This document shows positions 48,270 to 59,528 of a stretch of DNA of 64,000 nt, piece by piece (positions within the stretch are counted from its first letter, which is position 1; each line of letters begins with the position of its first letter). Location: NCBI GenBank assembly GCA_021442155.1, contig CM038221.1:45021648-45085647 (forward strand), written 5' to 3'. The notes under the pieces were generated by a model. That model did not search any database. It was not told the DNA's origin and was given only the letters and a program-made list of their open reading frames with translations. The stretch comes from Cymbidium sinense (Eukaryota > Streptophyta > Magnoliopsida > Asparagales > Orchidaceae). A program made the translations under genes and the position numbers.

Positions 48270-48570
48270 GCGAAGATTTTTACCTATCCAGGTTGTTTGT
48301 CAAAGTGTGACTCGATGACATTAACTTTATGGAAGAATTGAATCAACCGGATATCCGAGTTGTTTGTCACTCATGACGTAACCGTTAAGAGGTCAATTGA
48401 ATCCGCTGAGGATTTTGACCCATCCAAGGTTGTTTGTCGAGTATTACCCGGTGACGTTAACCTATGGAAGAGGTCACGGATGTCCACCAAGGACCTTTTG
48501 ACCTATCCTGTATCACCAAAGTGTTACTTGACTTACCAGATGAAGACGTCCATCAAGTCCCTTTGATCAT
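48270..48570 (-). repeat. Minisatellite repeat I array, element G
   Basis: Three to four reverse-complement units with AGGTTGTTTGTC, GACGTTAACCTATGGAAGAG and GATTTTGACC landmarks. Shorter than the arrays in B, C and E. Confidence 0.8.
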
Positions 48571-49019
48571 GCAAATTGAAATACAACGTGAGTTGTATAT
48601 TTCTCAAGTAGGATTAAATGAAGAAGAAACTAGCTTGTAAGAAAAATCCATAAACTTATTACTGATAATGTTGATGATACAATATTGTCACAAGATAACT
48701 TAACAAAAGGGACTAGATACATTTGAGAGAGTTAAAAAAAGACAAGAGGTGGAGAGGAAAAGATAAACGGGTAAATTAAAGACTATAATATTTATGCACC
48801 AAGAATTACATATAACACTTTTTAGAGACCCTCAATGTTACAAATTTTAGGGAAGATTTTTCCTTTGATCTTTGGTCATTGATGGTTGGTCATTTGATAA
48901 CGTGGGGAGCAAGTCTTTAGCATAAACCCTCAGGTACTTCTTTATCTTGAAGATTAAAATTCTGTGTCACCGAAGGCGGTTGATCTTGTCTAAGGTAACA
49001 TGATCGTGTTATTTGTTGT

Positions 49020-49810
49020 TTCCACTACACTCCAACCCCAATGAGAATTTGAAATTTCATCTTAAGATGAGGTGAAGACCAAGATTGATTGGAGGGGTCT
49101 TCCAAAGATGGTTGTGTATGGTGAATTTGACTTGGCTGAATTGAACTAAGTGAGTGAATTGTTGATAAAATTCTTCGAGAATAACGGAAGGGTGATTGTC
49201 CCTCCACTCATATTATCAAACCCATATAACGATCCTGCAACGGGTTAAAGTTTAGATAGTAGTGGCCCATGCTAAGAAAGGTGGAGTAAAATAAAACATC
49301 AACGGAACTTCCATTATCAATCAAAATTCTTTTAACAACATAACTGGGGTCACCAATCGACCGATGCAAGAGGATCTTGATGCGAACTGACTCCTTCCAA
49401 GTCCGGTCATTAAAAGTGATTGATGATTAATACGTGATTTTTTAACTCACTTTAAAGGTATGAAGACTTGATTAGATAGTAGGGCCCACTGCAATCGCTT
49501 CAATTTCTCTAACTTGACGCTTATTATGTTATTTCGCGGATGATTGTCCCTACCTCCTCTTGGAGTTATGTTTACTTGAGCTTGGTTTGCACAAAGTGAT
49601 GTAGATATCCCTATTGAATGAGCCTCTCAATTTCTTCTTTAAGTTATTTACACGCCTCAGTAGTATGTCCACGACTTCGATGGAAGTGACAATATTGCTC
49701 TTGATTTCAATTTGGCTGAATGTGGCCACTGATGGTCTCTTCATCTCGAATAGCCAACAAGACGTTAACACGAGATCCGCTCGTGGACGGTATTCCGGTT
49801 CCGGCTGCTG
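49020..49810 (-). pseudogene. Protease and linker remnants of element G
   Basis: Minus strand. The linker (about 49800-49560) holds IEVVDILLRRVNNLKKKL and IYITLCKPSSSKHNSK in shifted frames, matching 4334-4600 of element B. The protease core is at about 49350-49270 (RILIDNGSSVDVLFYSTFLS in one frame), followed by VEGQSPFRYSRRI (49207 on) and an end like IGVGV near 49030. Frameshifts and small deletions break it. Confidence 0.7.
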
Positions 49811-49959
49811 ATGCTGGGAGGGAGATCATGACTGCCTTGTTTCTTCTTCTGATGAGATTGTTAATCTATATTTCCTTGAGCACTCTTAAGTTTTTTTCGG
49901 TGAATTATTCAAATTATTTTCGATGCATTAATCTAATCGCCAGAAATTTGTGCTTCCAT

Positions 49960-50830
49960 ATGGTGAACCAAGTCGATATGAAGGATCAGATTCTGATGTG
50001 ACAGTAGAAAGGCTCAAGATGGAGCCCTTCAAGAAAAACTCTCTCAATTTTAGGTCTACCCCAAGTATAGATTTTGAGGAGAATCTGAAGTATTCTTTAA
50101 GTGATTCACCCTCATTTGACTAATTATGGAGATATGGGAGGAATCTATAATGATCCTCCTGTTTGTAATGTCTGCTCTACAAAATCGCGAAGTTTGTCAA
50201 AGCGTGAGGATTCTCTGGGAGGGAGAACTAAGCCACCCCTCGAGGGTAACGAAAGACTTGACAGCAGTCGTGAGCTCATCGGATATGCATGATCCTCAGA
50301 ATGATCGACATGTTCATATGAGTCAGCTTCCATCATGGAATCAATGCTCTAAGGAAACCTAGAATATGATGTCGAATAGCTTCAAAGAAAAGGAGACTCA
50401 TAACCGCTGGTGGGAGGATGATTTCTATTTTCAAGATGAAATTCGCCTCTTGCATTAAGCGTCATAATCGCAAGATGTCGAGTGGAGTCAACGACGAATG
50501 TGCCAACATACTAGCAATAATTAGTGGATTAGTAGAATGCTGAGCGCAGGACAGTGAACTAGCGGTTAAGGAGATCAAGATCACTTCTACGCGAGGAACT
50601 TCAATGTCAAAGAGATTAGCATTTTGACCTCCCATGCTGATTGATCTTGGGGAGATGTGTTTCGCCGGAAGCCGTTGTGTTCCTCGATCATCTCATTTGA
50701 GACTCTTCCATTCTGCACCCATCTTTAGAGATTCCTATCGCCCTTCACCAACCCACCTATCGTGGAGAAAGTGAGGATAAGCTTGGCGCCCTTGGTTGGG
50801 ATTGGTTTCGAGAGTGACGAGAGTTGTGAG
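49960..50830 (-). pseudogene. Broken gag of element G
   Basis: The most decayed gag in the window. NEGESLKEYF-like sequence is readable near 50125-50090, a HIDHSEDH-like stretch near 50330-50290, and MEESQMR-like sequence near 50710-50680. Position and flanks (between 5' LTR and protease) support the call more than the residues do. Confidence 0.6.
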
Positions 50831-50902
50831 GCTCTTTGCCATTAGTATCATACATTGACATTGTTAAAATTATGATCGAGGAGTTCTTTTCCCACTCACA
50901 AT

Positions 50903-51719
50903 TGCATGCTACAAACTACGGGAGAGTGAAAGTTTACGCCTTAGCCTTGTTATGAAATCCAACACAACGCATATATTTAAAGAGTGAACAAGAAAACTCC
51001 AGAAATTTTACTTGAAAAATCTCAAAAGAGGGAAAATCAATGCCCAAATTAATAGAAATCTTTCACTATGTATTTGTTTGTACAAATTTTCCGACACGGA
51101 TTACAAAATTGTATATGAAGAGTCGACAATGGGAATTCCAAAATCAACAACAACCATATATTAATGGTGAATAATGGGGCCAAATAATCGATGATGAATG
51201 TCCGGATGGTGATCTAAGATGATGGTTGTCGAGGATCGGACCGAATCGGTGGATGACCCCATGACGCTAGGGTCGGAGGCAATGGTCGGCAAGGACGACC
51301 GGCATGGAGATTGACGACGAAGAAGGATCACGGTGGACGCTACGGCTGGGTGTAACCAACGTCCATAATCACGAGCCGAAAGACGACATGCTTGGAGGAT
51401 TTTCGCTTTAGAGCTCTTCCTCTCATACGGGTTAACGGCGCTTATTTATAGGCGATGACGCCTTTGTAAATACATGCAAAACCAACTACCTCTCCATCGA
51501 CCAAAATGATTCCTTTGATCATACGATATATTTTGTGATTTGAACGCTCAAACGAAGTTTTTACAGATCTCGGCTTGAGATCCGCTCAAGACGCCGATTG
51601 ACTATAAACATTTCATATTTAAGCGACGATAATGTTTGATCGATCTCGCCAATTATTCGTAATTAAATCGCTACATCAAGATTCGCGGCTTGACAAGTAA
51701 AATTTTCAGGATTATATCA
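50903..51719 (-). repeat. 5' LTR of element G
   Basis: Reversed family LTR ending GGATTATATCA directly before ATAAT. Contains GCTTATTTATAGGCG (promoter block) near 51440 and AAAGAGTGAACAAGAAAACTCC near 50980. Confidence 0.82.
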
Positions 51720-52052
51720 ATAATTATGAAAATTAGATGTTGGATATTTAAATAACTTATTATTTTCTTTTATTGTATCTATCAAAAGGTACTCAAGGTT
51801 GATTTATTTCATGCTTTAAAAATATATAATTTAGAATAGTCATATTAATCTGAGCAGATTTTTTTTTCTGAAGATATGATGAATGGTTTTTATTTATTTA
51901 TTTTAATTTTGTTTTTCTCATTGACAAAATAACACCTCTCTCATTTGGAAGAAGGCTCCGAACACTTCACTAACCGACTCTTTTGAGATGGAATTATCTT
52001 ATAATTTAAACAATAGAACTTCGAATTTTGAAAGTTGAACTTATGACTCTCC

Positions 52053-52241
52053 GCCACGTAATCTGACAACGCCACGTGTGATCAAATAATTGACAATATA
52101 CAGATAGTCATGGCCGCCTTCCTTGACTCCGCAAAGACATAATCGCCGCCTACCTCAAACCTTACATATAAAAGCCTCATAACAAAGAGTTCAATCAGTC
52201 CCACTCTCTCTCTTTCCACCAACTTCTGCAGAGAGAAAGAG
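52053..52241 (+). promoter_or_regulatory. Promoter of the small gene: G-box/ABRE, TATA box, CT-rich leader
   Basis: GCCACGTGTG at 52071-52080 holds a perfect G-box (CACGTG, 52073-52078); CCGCCACGTAATC lies just before it (52051-52063). A TATA-like ACATATAAAAG sits at 52164-52174. A CTCTCTCTCTTTCC stretch (about 52204-52217) lies in the probable 5' leader, and GAGAGAAAGAGATGG surrounds the start. G-box/ABRE sequences are bound by bZIP and bHLH factors, so stress, abscisic acid or light control is possible but not shown. Confidence 0.6.
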
Positions 52242-52664
52242 ATGGAACTAGCATTCCCGATTCAGTTCTGCAGAGCTGTGAGATCCTACTGGCTTCGCCG
52301 GCGCTATGAGCGACTCGAAGGAAGTAACAAGAAGGCCGTAAAGGTTGGGCGGCGGCGCCGGTTTTCGCCGACCGATCAGGCTTCGGCGAGCCTTCCGGAT
52401 TCGTTTTAAGATGCTGTCGCCCGCCTCTTGGCCAGGCTCAGGGACGCTTACGTCGACGCCATGCTCGGGCTGGCCGGGAAGGGGTCGGGCCTGTCAGCCT
52501 CGGCTGGGGCGGAGCTTCTCCTGAACCGGCGGATTCCTAAGGCCCGACTTGGCAAGCTTGAACCGGGTGCCTTCGAACGCCGGTTGCTGCTTGAGATCTG
52601 CCGGTCCATCCGTGATTCCGGCGGGTTAGCCGTTTATCGAACGGCCGAAACCGTCGGAAGTTGA
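52242..52664 (+). CDS. Small intronless plant gene of unknown function, two compensating frameshifts
   Basis: The only likely host gene in the window. The start MELAFPIQFCRAVRSYWLRR (52242 on) and the later LLARLRDAYVDAMLGLAGKG, NRRIPKARLGKLEPG and FERRLLLEICRSI (about 52425-52620) are the landmarks of a plant family of about 130-150 residue basic proteins with no defined role. Both parts lie in one frame but a TAA stop intervenes at 52407-52409. Between about 52360 and 52415 the family-like basic sequence (RRPIRLRRAFRIRF) lies one base out of frame. So one base seems gained near the GGG/TTTT runs at 52346-52365 and one lost near CCCGCC at 52419-52424. This is either a recent pseudogene or sequencing error in a real gene of about 140 codons. 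GC-rich compared with its surroundings. Product location and partners unknown. Confidence 0.72.
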
Positions 52665-53909
52665 TGAGGTTGTGGCCTGTGGCTGTTATGAGCTTCTTTG
52701 GGAATGGCTGAATTGTAAATTCCTTTAACTCTCCAAACATGGGGTCGTTCGCTCCTCGGGGGTACAAATGCAAACTGATTTTTTTTTTTAATTCTTGTGT
52801 CGCTTTTTGTAATGTAGATAGGTAATTTTATGTCTTCTAAATTTTTAGATTAAACATCTTTAAAATCTTAATTAACAAAATAAACTTAAAAAAACAAAAT
52901 TTTTAAAATAGACACAGTCGCCCATTTAACGAGCGACTGACCGTTAAATTTTTATTTTTAAAAGCGTGAACCGATGGATGAGTTCGATCGTTCATTTTCT
53001 CATTAGAAGTGCCACCGAACCGTTGTCGTTGCCTTCTCCGCGTCAAAAAGCCCGGCGCCATAATCGCCTGGCGATCGATAGCCATCGGGAAAAGTTTACA
53101 TTTTGCTGATTTTTTTTTAAAAGTAATGAATAATATGTGAATGTGATTTGTATTTATTGTATTTTATGATGTTATTAGGTAAATGTATTGTATATTTTAG
53201 ATATTTTAGGTATTTATATGTGAATGTTTAAATTTTTTTTTTTTTTGTTTTTTAAAAATAAATGAATAATGGATTACATCAAGGATTGGTTTTTGTTGTA
53301 TTTGTAATGTAGGTATTTTTTGTATTTTTTGACTTTTTTCCTGTAAGATGAGAAATATGCTAATGGATTGGTTTTAAGCATTTATCTTTTTTGCTTTATG
53401 TTATGGATTTTCTTACTATGTATGCAATATATTTGTTAAAAGGTTTGATGGAATAGTATAGAGGTAGTTCAGAGGACCTAAATATGATATTTGTTGATTT
53501 AGAAAGCATGCGATAAAGTTTCAAGAGAAGTATTTTGGTGAGTTGTAGAAAAGAGAGGAATTAATATTGTGCATATTCAAGTCATTGATATGTATACTAG
53601 AGTTTTACTTGTGTGTCCAACACATGGAGCATCTTATTATCATATGTATTATGTGAATGTTTAGTTTTTTTTGTGTGTTATCATATATATTATGTGAATA
53701 GTTATTTTAGGGTTGATTTTAGACAAATTGTAATTGGCTGATTAAGTAAACATCTCCTTTGCTTCTAAGTACCATTCTTTCGGTTCATCGGTATTCTATC
53801 TACATTACGCTCCTACAATTATTTTCATCATTCTTGCAAATCCATGTAGTACTTAAGCTAATTTAATTGCTCTTCATTCCTGCATCCGATACACACATTT
53901 GACTCAAAT

Positions 53910-56340
53910 ATGAGTTTAGACACTGTATGCTTGGTACTGTATTATGACGGCCAACTTAGTGTTAGTGACGATTTCTTCCCTACGTATACTCGCGGAAAGA
54001 ATCGTTCTATATTAATTTCACGTCGGACTGATTTTAGTAGCGGACAGAATCGAATCATGGGGTCACTAAAGTTGATTCGACACGGTTTAGGATTAATCTC
54101 ATATGTAGATTTCCAGTTATTCTTTACACCATTAAATGATGAAGTATGTGGGTTATTAATGCATGTACAACTGTAGTTTTATACGTGAGTTGAAACCGGA
54201 TAATACCTAACTTCATAACTATCTGAATTTCAACCAACTAAAACATATCGTTGGTAAGTTCCATAAACTGATTATCTGAGTAATATTTCTCATTTTAGTC
54301 TTACATTATATTCAAATGCGCAGCATTTATGATGGAGATGTATCTGCATCTCCTATGCATGTTCATCATATTGCCTTGACTTCTGCAAGTATAGGTGAAT
54401 ATCATAGCGATCGTGCCTTTTCTACAAGAAGATGGCGGGTATGAAACAATGTCCGGTAACGAAGTTCAAACACGATGATAGTGAATGTGATATGATATTG
54501 GAGAACAACAACATCCAAAACCAAAAATATCTTGAGAGATTACTCAAACAAAATAACCATGAAGAACACATGTTTAGTAACAATGACTACATCCAAACTT
54601 ATCAATCAATACAAGAATGTGATGAAGAACGAACTTTGATGGCCTCCCAATGATTTTATTTTCGTGCAGATAATTTCATTCATGAACATGAAGGAATGTG
54701 TTTCCATGACAGAGACACCTCAAATTTACTATTCGGGGTTGGAATAACAAATAATGTTGGATATGTAACTTATGATTCTAATAAGACACGGTTCACTATA
54801 CTTTGCATTCATAGCAATCATTCAGGTAACATGGCATTTACAGCTGGAGCTGGGGTGATTTCCATATAACAGGGCCACACACATGTTCTCATTCGATATT
54901 GAGCAGCGGACATAGGCAGTGCACCTCGTATTTTGTTAGTCACTATATCCAACCAGTCATTAGATGTCAATTGGATTTGAAACCCAGGAAAATTATAAGT
55001 CGTATGGAATCAAAATTTAGCATTAGGGTGTCCTACATGAAAGCTCGGGATGCACGTAGAAAGGCTATACAAGCTATATTTAGCAATTTGGAAGACTCAT
55101 ACCATTTACTGGATCATTTCATGACTGTATGTGAGTTGCACACATGTTCACTCAGAATCGGCCATTTTCAGCGCATTTTTTGGTCATTTGGACCTTCCAT
55201 AGCAGGTTGGAAATTCTGTAGACCGGTCCTTAGTCTTGATGGGACTTTTCTCTTGGGGAAGTACGGATGTACTCTACTAACTGATGGTTGGTATTGATGC
55301 CAACAATGGTTTGTATCCTCTAGCATTTGCAATTGTAGAAGTATAATGCGACTCTAGAGTTGGTTTACCATGTCATTGCAGAGTTGATTCCATTTACATG
55401 CACGATTTATGCATTATATCGACATTCTGGCTTAGTACGTGGATGTCAGGAAATTTTCCCTTGGGCTAAACACGCTTTTTCGCCATCTCGAGAAAATTTC
55501 AAAAGGCATCTGAATAGAATTGCGATCTTTGAGTTTGTGTGCTAGAAAGATGTGGTAGGTATCTACGACATTCACATATTCATTTATTACATTACAGAAA
55601 TAAGGAATATTAAACCAGAGGCGGCTGAGTGGCTGCTTGCAAGAGATGTGGAGAAGTGGGCATTGAGTCATGATGATGCCGAGGCACAATGACTAACGAG
55701 TGTTTCAACGGTGTGCTGAAGAGGGCACATGGATTGTCGATTCAGGCTTTAATTACATCAATTTTCTACAATCTTGTTGTAATGTTTACCAAAAGCCTAG
55801 AGACAGCTTCTGATCTTATCTGGTTGAATGATTCTATATTTGCTCCTTGTGTTAAAGGTCAACTACAATAAAATGAAAAAGAAGATGCTCGAGATCTACA
55901 AGAATAAATTTAAGCGAATTTCGGGTATTTAAAATGTCCTCGATGTCATTTAAGGTTGAGTTACAAGAACAAGCTTCGGTAGTTGTACATGAGGCGGCCT
56001 CGATTCTTGCGCATTCTATGCAGATGTCATTGCTATGTTGGGACAACGTCATTTGAATCATTCGAATACATTTTCCGTCACACTATGCGATGTACCACAA
56101 CACATATGAGGGTCAATTTCATGTCATTCCCGATCGCACTGACTGGTCACCGTATTTATTGGGTCATCGTACAATTGAACTAGAACCACCAAATGTTAGA
56201 AGGCGGACTGGCAGGCTTAGGACTCAGCGCTATACTAGTACAATGGATGAGAACATGCAACGCAGTAGCTGAATATGTGGGCTATGCAAAAATTCTAAGC
56301 ATAACATAACTACTTGTCCAGAGAGGCGACCTTAGTGTTG
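53910..56340 (+). pseudogene. MURA-like transposase remnant of MULE-2
   Basis: Better preserved than in MULE-1. N terminus with MSLDTVCLVLYYDGQLSVSD and NRSILISRRTDF (53910-54035), a middle acidic region (54432-54653), then VSHYIQPVIRCQLDLKPRK and VSYMKARDARRKAIQAIFSN (54930-55085), the DDE start FCRPVLSLDGTFLLGKYG (55218-55270), GIDANNGLYPLAFAIVE in the next frame (about 55288-55340), TNECFNGVLKRAHGLSIQAL (55691-55755) and a zinc knuckle CGLCKNSKHNITTC at 56276-56317 (C-x2-C-x4-H-x4-C). Frameshifts lie at about 54660, 55270 and 55550. The order is that of MULE transposases: N-terminal region, DDE core, C-terminal zinc finger. Confidence 0.87.
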
Positions 56341-56763
56341 TTAGAATGTTGTTTTCTAGGAGATGGACATTCTCTTATGTTAGACTGTTGTTTTCTTATG
56401 CACTTGTGTGACTGGGATGTTTTTCTATTATTATTGTTCCTTTCTGCACTTACTATTCCTCGATCTGAAAATGTATTAATGATTGTTTTCTTGTTTTATT
56501 CATGTTGGGATCCTGATCTTTGCTTTCTTTTTTTATTCGTGATATGAACATGTAGTCTGGACATTTTTGTTAGAATGTTGGTTTCTTTCTGCACTTAGTC
56601 TTCTTGATATGAACATGTAGTTTGGACCTTCTTTACTGTTATTGTTTCTTTTTTTATTCAGATTGTACTTTACTTTTATTGGTATTTTTGTTACTCTTGT
56701 TTGTTAAGTATTATTTCAGGTTACTAGCATGCACTTTCTAAAGTAGTTTGCTAGACAAGTTAT

Positions 56764-58720
56764 ATGGCGTCTGAGGAAGGAGGAGCGGTCAGACGTCGGC
56801 ATAGACACCGCACCGATGAGCCTCCTGTGGACTACGATCCCGCACCAGATGAGGTCCACCCCAATATCGCATCACTGCGTGGCAAACATAGGGCTGCGCA
56901 TCCCGATATGATAAGTTTTATTGTATATTGTAACTACTATACCGTAAATGTCATTCTGATGAAATAAATAATTCGTCTTGTGCAGGCGAACATTCTTGAG
57001 GCATGTCGATGTTGAAGGCCGTAAATTGCCCGGTTTATGGATGAACTTCGACATGTTGGTGGCTGTGTTTCCCTTGCAGATCTCGAACTTGATCACCACT
57101 TGCTCATTGACTTAGTTGAGCACTGGTCACCGCATAGACGAACACATTTCATTTGGCGGTTGGTGAGATATTTATCTGCGGGGCGTAGCCATGATTAGGC
57201 TTGCAGTTGATGGACCTCCTATTATAGGACCGACAGTGATTGGGGACGGGAGATGATGGCTATCTTATCACGATTATTGGTAGTTGATGAGACATCGAGC
57301 GATGTGATATACCACGATCCTACTGACACATCTTACATCCACATTTAGCATGGCGCCTGGACTACTGTTACCTTCCTTGGTTCGATGGACATTTTATGAT
57401 TCATATTTGGATCTATCGGATGAGGACTTTCGATGCACCTTAGGCGTACATCTTGTTCACCATTGGCTACTTCCTCATGCACGATTCTACGATTTACCTT
57501 TACTAGATGATTTGAGCTTGTTTAGCAAGTACTCCATTAGAGCAGCTGTGTTAGCACACTTATATAGAGAGTTGAATGAGGCACCAGGCCAAAGCATCTA
57601 ACATGGCGGAGATGTCTACATCTACCTGTGTCCGGTCGTGAGCATACATGTGCGTCATTCATAGATACCCTTTCCAACAGAGTTGGAGGCTCTGAGTGTT
57701 GATTGCAAGTGAAATGAGGGTTACATGAGGAGATGACACTCATGTTAGATGAGATGAGAGCTTGATGGTTTGCCAGTGAATGATGAGTAAGTTCACATTT
57801 GATTCATATTTTACTCTAATCTTACTTATGACATATAATTTTAATATGATTTTATAGGTGATATGGGAGTTACGGCAGAGATACGCAGTGAGTGATGTCT
57901 ATTGGGTGTGACATTTGGCTTGCTTGATCAGCTGGAAGAGAATTGAGTGGCACCTCCTAGATTGTGTCCTTAGATAGTTTGGTCTTTCACCTATGATCGA
58001 CGTGGAGCCTATAGATTCTTCATTTCATCCTGGCCGAAGGTGACGCTGATTTCCCACCGTTACATAGCACGAGAGACACATTCTTCTTGTTGCCAGATGC
58101 GTTCCACCTCCAATTGACCACACAATTACATGAGGTGGTATCGAGGCCCTCGTACATGCTTGGGGTCTCACCATCCCTCCTACCACTTACTATCCTCGAG
58201 CTCCTTGAGATAGACTGATGGTAAGTACTAAAAAATTGTATGCTAATCAAATATTTATATGTTATGCGAACTAAATTATATGCTTGCCTCTGTAGCGGGA
58301 GCATATCTTGGACACACAAGATATTTTCCAGCCTTACTTTGGGAGAGACTTGGACACTGATTTTCAGCATTCCATCAATACCTATGAGGAGATATGCAGG
58401 AAACTACGTCAAGACATGCACATATCAGATAGTAGATACAGAGATACAGATGATGCCAACAGTTCCTCTGCAGCACCTTCGTCTTCTCAGCCACATACTG
58501 TAGGATTTGACAGCTCCATCGCATACCGATGTCGTCGATCTTACCCATATGGCACACCAGCTCCATACCCTCTATCAGGAAGCCATGTTCAGTCCATTTC
58601 AGTCATGGTAGGTAGCATGCTCTCCTATGTACCCTCACCCACCGATGAACATGCCGCAGATGCACGCAATGTACCCCACCGTCTTTCACCGTGACCACCA
58701 GGGAGAGATGGCGATGTTAC
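56764..58720 (+). pseudogene. Plant mobile domain (MAIN-like) remnant of MULE-2
   Basis: A start MASEEGGAVRRRHRHRTDEP (56764) opens a basic N terminus; an intron may follow (a donor near 56905, with AG around 56985). Then come FMDELRHVGG, LELDHHLLIDLVEHWSPHRR and THFIWRLVR (about 57035-57165), DGPPIIGPT-like sequence in a shifted frame (57208-57235), and a tail with LDTQDIFQPYFGRDLDTDF (58302-58360). A clear candidate intron runs from GTAAGT (58221) to CTCTGTAG (58295). It is a separate gene from the transposase, 420 bp downstream on the same strand. Several frameshifts. Confidence 0.77.
58221..58295 (+). other. Probable 75-nt intron in the MULE-2 plant mobile domain gene
   Basis: GTAAGTACT donor after ACTGATG and a TGCCTCTGTAG acceptor. 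The MULE-1 copy keeps the donor (GTAAGCACT, 40139) but has lost the CTGTAG acceptor by a small deletion. Confidence 0.6.
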
Positions 58721-59089
58721 ACCCTCGATGATACGAGGACCACCGACCAGTGCGAAGACGGCGCCATCTGGGAGACCATCCTCTGCAATCGCCACACAAG
58801 ATACTCAGGACGACTTCCACCACGCAGCACCACCGCCGTTAGATGTCTTGTGGTGTGTGTAGTTGTAGATCATTTGATAGCTTGTCATACCGCTCGTCAT
58901 TATTTTATATTTTCTATATACACTGCATATCAGGACACCATTTGTCTATGTTACATATTTCCAGTTTAAGTAAATTGCATTCTTTCTAGTTTATCTATGT
59001 TACACCATTTATCTTATTGGTATTGAACTGTTAGACTTTAGAAATTTTGGAGAAGTAGATAATGACTATTTTGAAAACATAATTTTCCA

Positions 59090-59380
59090 CAAAAATTGCT
59101 ACGCAACGGTCCAAAATCACATCTCTATGTCAACATAAAATCGTGGAATTTCTTGCCAATTCCAACGCGCTAAATTCGACAACATGACACGCCCATATAC
59201 ATCGGTCGAACATTCAAACTCGGCCCCGCCTTTTCAATAGAAAACATGAAATGCTATGCAAGGAAACATAATCGCATTTTTGGTCAACATGAAAGTCGAA
59301 AAATTTCGCCGATTCCAACGATACGGGTCGCTGAATTTTGACAACGGATGACTCGACGATCAAAATACAGTATGGTTAAA
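59090..59380 (+). repeat. Subterminal repeats of MULE-2
   Basis: Two units beginning TCAACATRAAA at 59130 and 59284 (154 bp apart), followed by CCAATTCCAACG or CCGATTCCAACGATAC and CGCTRAATTYTGACAAC. Related to the three units in MULE-1. Confidence 0.75.
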
Positions 59381-59528
59381 ACAAAACGACCCGCCCGCTT
59401 AATCCGCGATCAGGCCGATCAGACTCGCTAAACGCGACTATGCCTATTTTAAAATTTTTGTTTTTTAAGCCTATTTCGCTAATTAAGGTTTTAAAGGTGC
59501 TTAGTTTAAAATTTTAACCTTTTATGTC

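Larger units (their letters stand above)
46116..51719 (-). mobile_element. Element G: complete gag-pro-only LTR retrotransposon, 5604 bp, ATAAT target duplication
   Basis: Both ends carry reversed LTRs (46116-46900 and about 50903-51719), starting TGTATGTAGAAAACC and ending TTATATCA. ATAAT lies immediately outside each end (46111-46115 and 51720-51724). Minus-strand order: 5' LTR, gag remnant (50830 to 49960), linker and protease remnants (49810 to 49020), spacer, repeat I (48570 to 48270), repeat III type (48265 to 48060), repeat II (48060 to 47590), conserved block and GC-rich segment (47580 to 47030), pre-polypurine region, 3' LTR. No reverse transcriptase. This is the simplest full copy in the window and the best guide to the family's structure. 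Confidence 0.9.
52835..59519 (+). mobile_element. MULE-2: Mutator-like element with transposase and plant mobile domain remnants
   Basis: The inverted ends match over more than 80 bp (left TTCTAAATTTTTAGATTAAA; right, on the other strand, GGTTAAAATTTTAAACTAAG, with AATCTTAATTAACAAAATA / AACCTTAATTAGCGAAATA further in). The flanking 9-mers 52826-52834 and 59520-59528 are both TTTTATGTC. Inside: transposase remnant (53910-56340), plant mobile domain remnant (56764-58720) and two subterminal repeat units (59130, 59284). 6685 bp. Same family and orientation as MULE-1. It lies 161 bp (first duplication copy) beyond the stop of the gene at 52242-52664. Confidence 0.93.
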
